Below are positions 46,741 through 55,721 of a stretch of 64,000 nt of DNA, piece by piece. This DNA is from Micromonospora echinaurantiaca (GTDB taxonomy: Bacteria; Actinomycetota; Actinomycetes; Mycobacteriales; Micromonosporaceae), in the NCBI RefSeq assembly GCF_900090235.1, contig NZ_LT607750.1, positions 1,066,501 to 1,130,500 of the forward strand, in the 5' to 3' direction. Both the position numbers and the translations under genes were made by a program. Position 1 is the stretch's first letter. Every line of letters starts with the position of its first letter. The notes beneath the pieces were generated by a model, which was not told the origin of the DNA, ran no database searches, and worked only from the letters and a program-made list of their open reading frames with translations.

Positions 46741-47215
46741 GCGTTCCGGCACGCCGGCCCGGCCCGGCAGGGTTGGTCAGGTTGGTCCGGGCGGTCTTCG
46801 TCATGCCGGCGTGGTCCGGTGCGGCCGGGTCGGCCAGGCGGATCGGCGGCCCCTCCGTCGCTGCGGTGGCCAGCTCGCCCGGCCACACCTACCTCGCACG
46901 GTGATACCTGTGCGTCATATTGATGACGCACAGGTATCACGCTCGTCGGCGAAGGGCCGCCGGCCGGCCCGCTGCATGGGGCGGCGCCGGGCGGCGGTGC
47001 CGTCGGGTGGCGGTGGTCGGCCGGCCGATTCGCGGACGGAGCGCCCGGTGGCAAGCGGCCGGGCCGGTGGGAGCGGCCCACCGGTCCGCCCCGGTGGTGA
47101 CCGGCGGGCCGGACCGAACTCGCCGATCGGGAGCTCGCCCCGGCGGAGCCGCCCGGCCGGCAGTGGCTGGGCCGGGAGCGGCTGGGCCGGGAACAGCCGG
47201 AGGGGGGCCGGGTGA
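46733..47215 (+). CDS. unassigned ORF bridging imuB and dnaE2
   Basis: 160 codons. Its ATG lies inside the last codons of imuB and its TGA (47213-47215) overlaps the dnaE2 GTG in a GTGA arrangement, so it links both genes. The product is Arg/Gly/Pro-rich with no recognisable domain, its codon bias is weaker than in neighbours, and the palindrome at 46901 lies in frame within it. It may be a real small gene, or only a translated spacer that keeps ribosomes moving to dnaE2. Confidence 0.35.
   Translation: MTERSGTPARPGRVGQVGPGGLRHAGVVRCGRVGQADRRPLRRCGGQLARPHLPRTVIPVRHIDDAQVSRSSAKGRRPARCMGRRRAAVPSGGGGRPADSRTERPVASGRAGGSGPPVRPGGDRRAGPNSPIGSSPRRSRPAGSGWAGSGWAGNSRRGAG
46901..46940. repeat. palindrome with GTGATACCT ends, copy 2
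   Basis: 18-bp perfect arms GTGATACCTGTGCGTCAT (46901-46918) and complement (46923-46940) with loop ATTG, inside the mutasome operon between imuB and dnaE2. Shares both ends with the palindrome at 6679. Confidence 0.8.
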
Positions 47216-50200
47216 GCTTCCACAACCCCAAGCTGCCCTGGTCCGAGCTGGAACGGGTGCTCTCCGGCCGGTCCGGCGGAGACCGGCCGGAGCGGCACCT
47301 GCACGTGGTGGACCCGCTGGCCGTCGACGCCGACGGCGGGGACTCGCCGGCCTGGACCCGCAAGCGGCAGCAGTACCAGCCACCCAAGCTGGCCCGCCCG
47401 GACGCCGCGGTGCCGTACGCCGAACTGCACGCGCACACCAACTTCAGCTTCCTCGACGGCGCCAGCCACCCCGAGGAGCTGGCCGAGGAGGCGACCCGGC
47501 TGGGGCTCACCGCGCTCGCCGTCACCGACCACGACGGCTTCTACGGCGTGGTGCGCTTCGCCGAGGCGGCCCGCGCGCTGCACCTGCCGACGATCTTCGG
47601 TGCCGAGTTGTCGCTCGGCCTGCCCGGTCCGCAGAACGGCGAGCCCGACCCGCTCGGCCGGCACCTGCTGGTGCTCGCCCACGGCCACGAGGGGTACGCC
47701 CGGCTGGCCGCCACCATCGCCCGGGCCCAGCTGCGCGGCGGGGAGAAGGGCCGCCCGGTCTACGGCGAGCTGGAGGAGGTGGCCGCCGAGCTGCGCGACC
47801 ACGTGCTGGTGCTCACCGGCTGCCGCAAGGGCCACGTGCCGGCGGCGCTGCTCACCGAGGGGGTCGAGGCGGCCGCCCGCGAGCTGGACCGGCTGACCGC
47901 CCTGTTCGGCGCGGAGACGGTCGCGGTGGAACTCACCGACCACGGGCACCCGGTCGACGCCGACCGTAACGACGCGCTCGCCGACCTGGCCGCGGCGGCC
48001 GGCCTGCCCACCGTGGCCACCAACAACGTGCACTACGCCACCCCCGCCCGGCGCCGGCTGGCCACCACCGTCGCCGCCGTCCGGGCCCGGCGCAGCCTGG
48101 ACGAGATCGACGGTTGGCTGCCCGCCGCCGCCACCGCCCACCTGCGCAGCGGCGCCGAGATGGCGGCCCGGTTCGCCGCGTACCCGGGTGCGGTGGCCCG
48201 GGCCGCCGAGTTCGGCGCCGAACTCGCCTTCGACCTCCAACTGGTCGCGCCGAAGCTGCCCGCGTACCCGGTGCCGCCGGGGCACACCGAGATGAGCTGG
48301 CTGCGCCACCTCACCTACGCCGGCGCCCAGGAGCGTTACGGCCCGCGCGCGGCGCACCCGAGGGCGTACGAGCAGCTCGAACACGAGCTGAACATGATCG
48401 AGGAGCTGGGCTTCCCCGGCTACTTCCTGGTGGTCTACGACATCGTCGCGTTCTGCCGGGAGCAGGACATCTACTGCCAGGGCCGGGGCTCGGCGGCGAA
48501 CTCGGCGGTCTGCTACGCGCTGCGGATCACCAACGTCGACGCGGTCCGGCACCGGCTGCTCTTCGAGCGCTTCCTCGCCCCGGAGCGGGACGGCCCGCCG
48601 GACATCGACGTGGACATCGAGTCCGACCGGCGGGAGGAGGTCATCCAGCACGTGTACGCCCGCTACGGCCGGGAGCACACCGCCCAGGTCGCCAACGTCA
48701 TCTCCTACCGGCCCCGCTCGGCGGTGCGGGACGTGGCCAAGGCGTTCGGCTTCTCGCCCGGGCAGCAGGACGCCTGGAGCAAGCAGATCGACCGCTGGGG
48801 CAGCGTCGCCGCGGTCGACGTGGAGGACATCCCCGAGCAGGTCGTCGCGTACGCGAACGAGCTGCAGACCTTTCCCCGGCACCTGGGCATCCACTCCGGC
48901 GGCATGGTGATCTGCGACCGGCCGGTGATCGAGGTCTGCCCGGTGGAGTGGGGCCGGATGCCCGGGCGCAGCGTGCTCCAGTGGGACAAGGACGACTGCG
49001 CCGCGGTCGGCCTGGTCAAGTTCGACCTGCTCGGGCTCGGCATGCTCTCCGCGCTGCACTACGGCTACGACATGATCGGCATGAGCCTGGACCTCGGCGA
49101 CATGACGCTGGACGACCCGGAGGTCTACGACATGCTCTGCCGGGCCGACTCGGTCGGGGTGTTCCAGGTGGAGAGCCGGGCCCAGATGGCCACCCTGCCC
49201 CGGCTCAAGCCGCGGGTCTTCTACGACCTGGTGGTCGAGGTGGCGCTGATCCGCCCGGGCCCGATTCAGGGCGGTTCGGTGCACCCGTTCATCCGGCGCA
49301 AGAACGGCCAGGAGCCGGTGGAGTACGCCCACCCGCTGATGCGTAACGCGCTGGAGAAGACCCTCGGCGTGCCGCTGTTCCAGGAGCAGCTGATGCAGCT
49401 CGCCATCGACCTGGCCGGCTTCGACGCCGCCGAGGCCGACCAGTTGCGCCGGGCGATGGGGGCCAAGCGCTCGGCCGAGCGGATGGCCCGGATCGCCGAC
49501 CGGCTCTACGCCGGGATGGCCGAGCGGGGCATCACCGGCGACCTCGCCGACGACGTCTACCGCAAGCTCTCCGCGTTCGCCAGCTACGGCTTCCCGGAGA
49601 GCCACGCGATGAGCTTCGCCTACCTGGTCTACGCCAGCTCCTGGCTCAAGCGCTACCACCCGGCCCCGTTCCTGGCCGCGCTGCTCAACGCCCAGCCGAT
49701 GGGCTTCTACTCGCCGCAGACCCTGGTCGACGACGCCCGCCGGCACGGGGTGGAGGTACGCCGGCCGGACATCAACGCCAGCGGCGCCAAGGCGGTGCTG
49801 GAATCCACCCCGCAGACCCGGTGGGGCAGTGAGCCGGGGGAGCCGCCGCACGCCTGGGGGCTGGGCGGGCCGGCCGTCCGGCTGGGGCTGTCCAGCGTGC
49901 GTACCCTCGGCGACGAGGTGGCTGAGCGGATCGAGGCCGAGCGGACGGCGCACGGGCCGTACCGCGACATGCCGGACCTGGCCCGGCGCGTGGGTCTCAC
50001 CGCCGCGCAGCTGGAGGCGCTGGCCACCGCGGACGCCTTCGCCTGCTTCGGGCTCACCCGGCGCCAGGCGCTCTGGGCCGCCGGGGCGGCGGCCCAGGAC
50101 CGGCCCGGCCGGCTGCCCGGCACGGTCACCGGCGCCGCCGCGCCGACGCTGCCCGGCATGGAGGCGGTGGACCGGCTGGTCGCCGACGTCTGGGCCACCG

Positions 50201-50571
50201 GGCTGTCCCCGGAGACCCACCCGGCCAGCTTCATCCGCCCCCAGCTCGACGCCCTGGGCGCGGTGCCGATCGCCCGGCTCGGCCGGGTGGAGCCGGGCCA
50301 GCGGATCCGGGTCGGCGGGATCGTCACCCACCGGCAGCGCCCGGCGACGGCCGGCGGGGTCACCTTCCTCAACCTGGAGGACGAGACCGGCATGCTCAAC
50401 GTCACCTGCTCGCCGGGGCTGTGGCAGCGCTACCGGCGGGTGGCCCGGACCAGCACCGGGCTGGTGGTGCGGGGCCGGTTGCAGCGGCACGAGGGCGTGC
50501 TCAACCTGGACGCCGACCGGCTGGACGCGATCGAGCCGCCGGTCAGCCCGGCCTCCCGCGACTTCCGCTGA
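47212..50571 (+). CDS. dnaE2: error-prone DNA polymerase III alpha, DnaE2
   Basis: 1119 residues; the polymerase of the SOS mutasome. PHP domain first (YAELHAHTNFSFLDGASHPEELAEEA, VTDHDGFYGVV), then the C-family polymerase core with PPDIDVDIESDRREEVIQHVYARYG (catalytic Asp pair), GRGSAANSAVCYAL, GGMVICDRP, FQEQLMQLAIDLAGF and ESHAMSFAYLVYASSWLK, then an OB-like C-terminus (IRVGGIVTHRQRPATAGGVTFLNLEDETG). Length and order match DnaE2 rather than DnaE1. GTG start overlaps the previous ORF. Confidence 0.95.
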   Translation: MSFHNPKLPWSELERVLSGRSGGDRPERHLHVVDPLAVDADGGDSPAWTRKRQQYQPPKLARPDAAVPYAELHAHTNFSFLDGASHPEELAEEATRLGLTALAVTDHDGFYGVVRFAEAARALHLPTIFGAELSLGLPGPQNGEPDPLGRHLLVLAHGHEGYARLAATIARAQLRGGEKGRPVYGELEEVAAELRDHVLVLTGCRKGHVPAALLTEGVEAAARELDRLTALFGAETVAVELTDHGHPVDADRNDALADLAAAAGLPTVATNNVHYATPARRRLATTVAAVRARRSLDEIDGWLPAAATAHLRSGAEMAARFAAYPGAVARAAEFGAELAFDLQLVAPKLPAYPVPPGHTEMSWLRHLTYAGAQERYGPRAAHPRAYEQLEHELNMIEELGFPGYFLVVYDIVAFCREQDIYCQGRGSAANSAVCYALRITNVDAVRHRLLFERFLAPERDGPPDIDVDIESDRREEVIQHVYARYGREHTAQVANVISYRPRSAVRDVAKAFGFSPGQQDAWSKQIDRWGSVAAVDVEDIPEQVVAYANELQTFPRHLGIHSGGMVICDRPVIEVCPVEWGRMPGRSVLQWDKDDCAAVGLVKFDLLGLGMLSALHYGYDMIGMSLDLGDMTLDDPEVYDMLCRADSVGVFQVESRAQMATLPRLKPRVFYDLVVEVALIRPGPIQGGSVHPFIRRKNGQEPVEYAHPLMRNALEKTLGVPLFQEQLMQLAIDLAGFDAAEADQLRRAMGAKRSAERMARIADRLYAGMAERGITGDLADDVYRKLSAFASYGFPESHAMSFAYLVYASSWLKRYHPAPFLAALLNAQPMGFYSPQTLVDDARRHGVEVRRPDINASGAKAVLESTPQTRWGSEPGEPPHAWGLGGPAVRLGLSSVRTLGDEVAERIEAERTAHGPYRDMPDLARRVGLTAAQLEALATADAFACFGLTRRQALWAAGAAAQDRPGRLPGTVTGAAAPTLPGMEAVDRLVADVWATGLSPETHPASFIRPQLDALGAVPIARLGRVEPGQRIRVGGIVTHRQRPATAGGVTFLNLEDETGMLNVTCSPGLWQRYRRVARTSTGLVVRGRLQRHEGVLNLDADRLDAIEPPVSPASRDFR

Positions 50572-50581
50572 CCGGCCCGGC

Positions 50582-51301
50582 TCAGCCGGCCAGGCCGGCG
50601 AGCGCCGTGCCGGCGCTGCCGAGCAGCCCGATCAGCACGATCCGCCGGAACAGCAGCGGATCGATCCGGCGGAACAGCCGGTTCCCCAACCACCAGCCCA
50701 GCGGTACGGCGGGCAGCGCGATCAGGGCGGTCCGCGCCACGTCGAGGTGCAGCTGACCGGTCGCCGCGAACCCGGCCAGCCCCATCAGGCCGGTGCCGGA
50801 GAACGTGGCGGCCAGGGTGGCCCGGAAGGTGCGCGGATCGTAGCCGAGGGAGTGGAACGCGGCGACCAGCGGCGGCCCGTTGGTGCCGGTGGCGGCGGTG
50901 AGCACCCCGACGAGCACCCCGACGGCGCCGAGTCCGGCCCGGCCGGTGCGGAGCCGGACGCCGGACCAGACCAGGACGACGCAACCGAGCACCACCACCG
51001 CGATCAGCGCGCTGAGCGCGCGTTCCGGTGCCCGGGCGAGCACCAGCAGACCGAGCGGCAGGCCGAGCAGCGCGGCCCCGGTCAGCGTCGCGGCCACCCG
51101 CCACCGGGCGTACCCGCGTTCCCGGACGGCGGCCACCAGGGTCAGCCCGATGCCGGTGAGCGCCGAGAGCACCACCGCGGCGCGCGGATCGACCACGACG
51201 GTCAGCAGCGGCACGGTCACCAGCGCGTAGCCGAAACCGCTGACCGCCTGCGCGAAGGCACCGAGCAGCACGACGCCGAAGACGGTGAGCAGCAGGAGCA
51301 C
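50582..51301 (-). CDS. TauE/SafE (TSUP) family permease
   Basis: 239 residues, about eight membrane helices: LLLLTVFGVVLLGAFAQAVSGFGYALV and the second repeat LGAVGVLVGVLTAATGTNGPPLVA carry the family's paired signatures. Members export sulfite or organosulfonates; substrate unknown. The longer reading to 51478 would add a soluble, Arg-rich prefix unlike the family; GTG 51301 begins at the first helix but has no clear ribosome site, so the start is uncertain. Confidence 0.82.
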   Translation of the reverse strand: MLLLLTVFGVVLLGAFAQAVSGFGYALVTVPLLTVVVDPRAAVVLSALTGIGLTLVAAVRERGYARWRVAATLTGAALLGLPLGLLVLARAPERALSALIAVVVLGCVVLVWSGVRLRTGRAGLGAVGVLVGVLTAATGTNGPPLVAAFHSLGYDPRTFRATLAATFSGTGLMGLAGFAATGQLHLDVARTALIALPAVPLGWWLGNRLFRRIDPLLFRRIVLIGLLGSAGTALAGLAG

Positions 51302-51465
51302 GGGACCAGCCTGACCAGCCCCTCGGCCGGGCCGGGCACCGACCGCTCCGGCGGAGATCCGCGCCACACGCCGATCCCGACGCCGCCGGGTTTGAAACGT
51401 CGGCGAACCGGAGAACTGCTGCTCCGCGCGGGCAGGGTGGCCCGTGCGGTCCCGGGGAGGAAACC

Positions 51466-52818
51466 ATGTCACGGACACTGCGGGCGACCGCGCTCGCCGG
51501 AGTGCTCGCCCTGGCCGTCACCGGTTGCGGGGGAGTCGGCGGCGGCGATGACGACGGCGGGGGCGGCACCGCGACCAGCGGCACGCTGACCACCATGGGC
51601 TTCGGCCTCTCCGACGAGATCGCCACCACCCGGGTGGACGCCTTCAAGCGGGACCACCCCGGCGTCGACCTGAAGATCACCGAGGGTGCCTTCGACGAGC
51701 AGCAGTTCCTCTCCGCGGTCGCCTCGGGCAACCCGCCGGACCTGGTGTACATGGACCGCAAGCTGATCGGCACGTACGCCAAGCGCGGCTCCATCCAGCC
51801 GCTCACCGACTGCGTCGAGAAGCAGGGCATCGACCTGGCGCAGTACCGGCCGGCCGCGAAGGACCAGGTCACCCTCGACGGCACCGTGTACGGCATCCCG
51901 GAGTTCTCCAGCGTTCGGGTGGTCTACCTCAACGAGGCGCTGCTCCGGCAGGCCGGCCTGACCGTCGACGACGTCGACCTGGCCGACTGGGCGGCGCTGC
52001 CGGCGCTCAACGCGAAGCTCGCCAAGGTCTCCGGCAACCGGCTCTCCCGGATCGGCATCGACCCGAAGATCCCGGAGTTCCTGCCGATGTGGGCCAAGGC
52101 CAACGGCGCCGACATGATCTCGGCGGACGGGACGAAGGCGAACCTCACCGACCCGAAGGTGGTCGAGGCGCTCACCACCGGCCTACAGCTGATCCAGGAC
52201 CAGGGCGGGTTCGGCAGGTTCAAGTCGTTCCGGGACACCTTCGACTTCTTCGGGGCGGAGAACCCGCTGACCAAGAGCCAGATCGTCGCCTGGCCGATGG
52301 AGGAGTGGTTCCTCAACCAGGCCGCCAAGAACAGCCCGAAGGCGGAACTGGTGGTCAAGCCGTTCGTCGACCGGCAGGGCAAGCCGCTGACCATGTCCTC
52401 CGGGCAGGCCTGGGTGATCACCAAGGGGGCGAAGAACCCGGACGCCGCGTGCGCGTTCGCCAAGCAGATGACCGCCACCGACACCTGGCTCGCCGCGGCG
52501 AAGGCCCGGGCCGACGCCCGCAAGGCCGCCGGCCAGCCGTTCACCGGCGTCTGGACCGGCAACCTCAACGCCGACAACAAGATCTTCGACGAGCTGTACC
52601 AGCCGACCGGCAACAAGCGGTTCGACGACGCGGTGGCCACCATCCGCTCGGTGCAGGACGCCGCCTTCGCCATGCCCGCCTCGCCGGCCGGGGCCGAGTT
52701 CGACAAGGCCTGGTACGACGCGGTGAACCGGGTGCTCGCCGGGCAGGCCCAGCCGGCCGAGGCGCTGGCCCGGGCCCAGCAGGAGGCCACCGCCGCGCTG
52801 GACGAGGCGTCGAAGTAG
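51466..52818 (+). CDS. sugar ABC transporter substrate-binding lipoprotein
   Basis: 450 residues. Lipobox LAVTGC at residue 21, then an Asp/Gly tether and an extracellular solute-binding domain: TLTTMGFGLSDEIATTRVDAFKRDHPGVDLKI, NPPDLVYMDRKLIGTYAKRG, YGIPEFSSVRVVYLNEALLRQAG, MSSGQAWVITKGAKNPDAACAFAKQ. Family 1 proteins bind oligosaccharides. GGGGAGG precedes the ATG. First gene of an importer operon with two permeases; ligand unknown. Confidence 0.9.
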   Translation: MSRTLRATALAGVLALAVTGCGGVGGGDDDGGGGTATSGTLTTMGFGLSDEIATTRVDAFKRDHPGVDLKITEGAFDEQQFLSAVASGNPPDLVYMDRKLIGTYAKRGSIQPLTDCVEKQGIDLAQYRPAAKDQVTLDGTVYGIPEFSSVRVVYLNEALLRQAGLTVDDVDLADWAALPALNAKLAKVSGNRLSRIGIDPKIPEFLPMWAKANGADMISADGTKANLTDPKVVEALTTGLQLIQDQGGFGRFKSFRDTFDFFGAENPLTKSQIVAWPMEEWFLNQAAKNSPKAELVVKPFVDRQGKPLTMSSGQAWVITKGAKNPDAACAFAKQMTATDTWLAAAKARADARKAAGQPFTGVWTGNLNADNKIFDELYQPTGNKRFDDAVATIRSVQDAAFAMPASPAGAEFDKAWYDAVNRVLAGQAQPAEALARAQQEATAALDEASK

Positions 52819-52826
52819 GCGCCGGG

Positions 52827-53780
52827 ATGGCCAGCACCGCCACCGCTCCTCCCGTACCGGGCCGGCGCCGCCGTACGCCGCTGGCCCGGCGGGAGGCGCG
52901 CTGGGCGTACCTGTTCCTGGCGCCGTGGATCATCGGGTTCCTGGCGTTCACCGCCGGCCCGATGATCGCCAGCGCCTGGCTCAGCTTCACCGAGTACGAC
53001 GTGATCAACCCGCCGGAGTACACCGGGCTGGACAACTACCGGGAGCTGATGGCCGACCAGCAGGTGGCCCGCAGTCTCGGCAACACCGTCTACTACACGG
53101 CGCTGCACGTGCCGCTGGTGATGGCCGTCTCGCTCGGGCTGGCGCTGCTGCTCAAGCGGGTGGGGCGGTGGCAGGGCTTCTTCCGTACCGTCTTCTACCT
53201 GCCGGTGATGACCCCGGCGGTGGCGGTCGGCATCCTGTTCCTGCTCCTGCTCAACACCCAGGACGGCCTGATCAACCGCGGGTTGGCGCTGGTCGGGATC
53301 GCGGGGCCGAGCTGGACCACCGACCCGGACTGGGTGATGCCCGGCATCGTGCTGATGAGCCTCTGGAGCCTCGGCTCCACCGTGATCATCTACCTCGCCG
53401 CGTTGCAGAACGTGCCGCGCGACCTGTACGAGGCGGCCAGCATCGACGGGGCCGGCGGCTGGGCCCGGTTCCGCCACGTCACGCTGCCGATGATCTCCGG
53501 TGCGCTGTTCTTCACGCTGATCGTCAACACGATCGCGTCGCTGCAGATGTTCACCGAGGTCTACACCATGTACTTCGGCAACCGGGAGACGCAGAACCGG
53601 TTCAACAGCGACGCGGCATCGTTCTACGTGATCCATTTGTTCCAGGAAGCGTTCCAGTTCCTGCACATGGGCTACGCCTCGGCCATGGCCTGGCTGCTCT
53701 TCGTGATCATCCTGGTGGTCACGTTGGTGCAGGTGAAGCTCAGCAACCGGTTCGTGTTCTACGAGGGGGAGGACCGATGA
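52827..53780 (+). CDS. sugar ABC transporter permease 1 (MalF-like)
   Basis: 317 residues with six membrane helices from LFLAPWIIGFLAFTAGPMIASAW onwards and the ATPase-contact EAA loop YEAASIDGAGGWARFRHVTLP. No ATPase gene is in the operon, so a shared ATPase such as MsiK probably serves it. Starts 8 bases after the binding-protein gene. The stop overlaps cassette B at 53777. Confidence 0.92.
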   Translation: MASTATAPPVPGRRRRTPLARREARWAYLFLAPWIIGFLAFTAGPMIASAWLSFTEYDVINPPEYTGLDNYRELMADQQVARSLGNTVYYTALHVPLVMAVSLGLALLLKRVGRWQGFFRTVFYLPVMTPAVAVGILFLLLLNTQDGLINRGLALVGIAGPSWTTDPDWVMPGIVLMSLWSLGSTVIIYLAALQNVPRDLYEAASIDGAGGWARFRHVTLPMISGALFFTLIVNTIASLQMFTEVYTMYFGNRETQNRFNSDAASFYVIHLFQEAFQFLHMGYASAMAWLLFVIILVVTLVQVKLSNRFVFYEGEDR

Positions 53781-53860
53781 GCGAGCGAAGCGAGCGAATC
53801 ATCAGGTTCAGGGCGATGGTGCCTCATGACGGCACGCAGCGGAGCGGAGTGCCGGCATGA
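53777..53860 (+). repeat. MSER relay cassette, copy B (mini-ORF)
   Basis: ATG at 53777 overlaps the permease stop (53778-53780); the 27-codon frame MSERSERIIRFRAMV...QRSGVPA ends in TGA (53858-53860) that overlaps the next ATG at 53857. ATGAGCGAG stands at both ends. GGCAC and GTGCC near the 3' end can pair into a hairpin. Same layout as copies A and C. Confidence 0.8.
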
Positions 53861-54024
53861 GCGAGACGTACCACGAGGTGGCCAACAGCCGGCGGACCCG
53901 GCTGGCGGCCGACTGGCGCCCGCACCAGTGCGAGGCCCGGGAGTACCCGGTCACCGGCGGACCGGTGGCCAACGCCCGGCGCTCGCGGGTCGAGAAGGAC
54001 CCCGAGGGCGGGGCGGAGTCGTGA
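53857..54024 (+). CDS. 55-residue protein within the ABC operon
   Basis: A small soluble protein beginning MSETYHEVANSRRTRLAAD, containing one Cys in PHQCEAREYPVTGG, and ending in a charged tail KDPEGGAES. Almost every codon ends in G or C, as in real genes nearby. It has ATGA overlap upstream and GTGA overlap with permease 2 downstream. No family recognised and no membrane helix. It may be a small partner of the transporter. Confidence 0.65.
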   Translation: MSETYHEVANSRRTRLAADWRPHQCEAREYPVTGGPVANARRSRVEKDPEGGAES

Positions 54025-54944
54025 CCACCGCGGTCGAGCGGACCGCCGCCGCGCCGGTGCCCGCGGGCGGGCCGGCGCCGGCGGCGGCCCGCCGGCCGCC
54101 CGCCGAGGACGCCCGGCGGCCGCTCTGGCAGCGGGTGGCGTTCGTGGCGGCGCTCACCGGCGCGTCCGTGATCTTCATGCTGCCGTTCGTCTGGCTGGTC
54201 AGCGCCTCGCTGCGCCCCCGCGAGTACGTCTTCGCCCCCGGCTTCCTGCCGGTGCCCTTCGCCCCCGACAACTACGCCGAGGCATGGTCGGCGGCGCCGC
54301 TGCTGACCTGGCTGGTCAACAGCGTGGTGGTCGGCGTGGCCGCCGCCGCGGCGGTCACCATCTCCAGCGCCTGGGTGGCGTTCGGCTTCGCCTACTTCCG
54401 CTTCCCCGGCCGGGACCTGCTCTTCGGGCTGGTGCTGGCGACCATGATGCTGCCGTTCGCGGTGACCATGATCCCCACCTACCTGATCTGGTCCGAGCTG
54501 CGGCTGACCGACACCCAGGTGCCGCTCTGGGCCGGCAACCTGTTCGGCTCGGCGTTCTACATCTTCCTGCTGCGGCAGTTCCTGCTCTCGCTGCCCCGGG
54601 AGTACTTCGAGGCGGCCCGGGTGGACGGGGCGAGCTACCCGCAGCTGTTCTGGAAACTGGCGTTCCCGCTGATCCGCCCCGCGCTGCTGGTCGCCTTCGT
54701 CTTCGAGTTCAAGGCCAGCTGGACGGACCTGATGAAGCCGCTGATCTACCTGCGCAACGAGGAGCTGTTCACCCTGCCGCGCGGGCTGAAGGTGGTGCTG
54801 GACCGGTTCGGCTACGGCGGCGAGCAGCAGTGGGAGGTGGTGCTCGCCGGCAGCGTGCTCGCCACCGTCCCGATGATCATCCTGTTCTTCCTCGCCCAGC
54901 GGCACTTCGTCGAGGGGATCGCCACCACCGGCCGCAAGGGGTGA
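54021..54944 (+). CDS. sugar ABC transporter permease 2 (MalG-like)
   Basis: 307 residues. After a 35-residue Ala/Pro-rich cytoplasmic tail come six helices, from VAFVAALTGASVIFMLPFVWLVSAS to VVLAGSVLATVPMIILFFLAQRHFVEG, and the EAA loop YFEAARVDGASYPQLFWKLAFP. Pairs with the permease at 52827. The GTG overlaps the small ORF stop (GTGA). Confidence 0.92.
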   Translation: MTTAVERTAAAPVPAGGPAPAAARRPPAEDARRPLWQRVAFVAALTGASVIFMLPFVWLVSASLRPREYVFAPGFLPVPFAPDNYAEAWSAAPLLTWLVNSVVVGVAAAAAVTISSAWVAFGFAYFRFPGRDLLFGLVLATMMLPFAVTMIPTYLIWSELRLTDTQVPLWAGNLFGSAFYIFLLRQFLLSLPREYFEAARVDGASYPQLFWKLAFPLIRPALLVAFVFEFKASWTDLMKPLIYLRNEELFTLPRGLKVVLDRFGYGGEQQWEVVLAGSVLATVPMIILFFLAQRHFVEGIATTGRKG

Positions 54945-54958
54945 CTGGCGCGGGTGAC

Positions 54959-54964
54959 TAGGCT
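54959..54964 (+). promoter_or_regulatory. leaderless -10 box (TAGGCT)
   Basis: TAGGCT ends 7 bases before GTG 54972. Confidence 0.55.
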
Positions 54965-54971
54965 CGACCGG

Positions 54972-55721
54972 GTGGAGCAGACCCCAGGCCGGATCGCCGG
55001 GCCGCCGCTGACCCCCCGTACCGCCGTGATCTGGTCGGTGCTGCGCGCCGAGCTGGACCGTCGTGGCGACGCCGAACTGACCGTGCTCGACGTGGGCGGC
55101 GGCACCGGCGGGTTCGCCGTTCCGCTGGCCCAGGCCGGGCACCGGGTCACCGTGGTCGACGCCAGCCCGGACGCGCTCGCCGCGCTGACCCGCCGGGCCG
55201 CCGAGGCCGGGGTCGCCGGGCGGGTGCACGCCGTGCAGGGCGACGGGGACGCGCTCGCCGGGCTGGTCGAGCCGGCCGGGGCCGACCTGGTGCTCTGCCA
55301 CGCCGTGCTGGAGGTGGTCGACGACCCCGCACCGGTGGTGGCCGCGCTGGCCACCGCGCTGCGCCCCGGCGGCGCCGCGAGCGTGCTGGTCGCCGGCCGG
55401 GCCGCCGCCGTGCTCGGCCGGGCGATGAACGGGCACCTGGACACCGCCGCCACGCTGGCCGCCGACCCGGCCGGCACCGCCGGGCCCCGGGACACCCTGC
55501 GCCGGCGCTACGACGCCGACGGCGCCGCCGCGCTGCTCGGCGCCGCCGGGCTGGTGGTCGAGGAGATCCACGGGGTACGCGTGCTCGCCGACCTGCTCCC
55601 CGCCGCCGTCGCCGACGGCCAGCCGGGCGCCCTGGTCGAGTTGGAGCGGACGCTCGCCGGGCGGTCGCCCTGGCGTGACCTGGCCGCCCAGCTGCATTTG
55701 TTCGCCCGCCGGCCGGCATGA
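54972..55721 (+). CDS. class I SAM-dependent methyltransferase
   Basis: 249 residues. SAM-binding motif I VLDVGGGTGGFAVPLAQAG, the acidic end of strand 2 VTVVDASPDAL, LVLCHAVLEVVDDPAPVV, and LRPGGAASVLVAGR. Substrate unknown. GTG 54972 with a TAGGCT box 7 bases upstream is favoured over GTG 54954, which would include the promoter. Ends with an ATGA overlap with the phosphodiesterase gene. Confidence 0.85.
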   Translation: MEQTPGRIAGPPLTPRTAVIWSVLRAELDRRGDAELTVLDVGGGTGGFAVPLAQAGHRVTVVDASPDALAALTRRAAEAGVAGRVHAVQGDGDALAGLVEPAGADLVLCHAVLEVVDDPAPVVAALATALRPGGAASVLVAGRAAAVLGRAMNGHLDTAATLAADPAGTAGPRDTLRRRYDADGAAALLGAAGLVVEEIHGVRVLADLLPAAVADGQPGALVELERTLAGRSPWRDLAAQLHLFARRPA

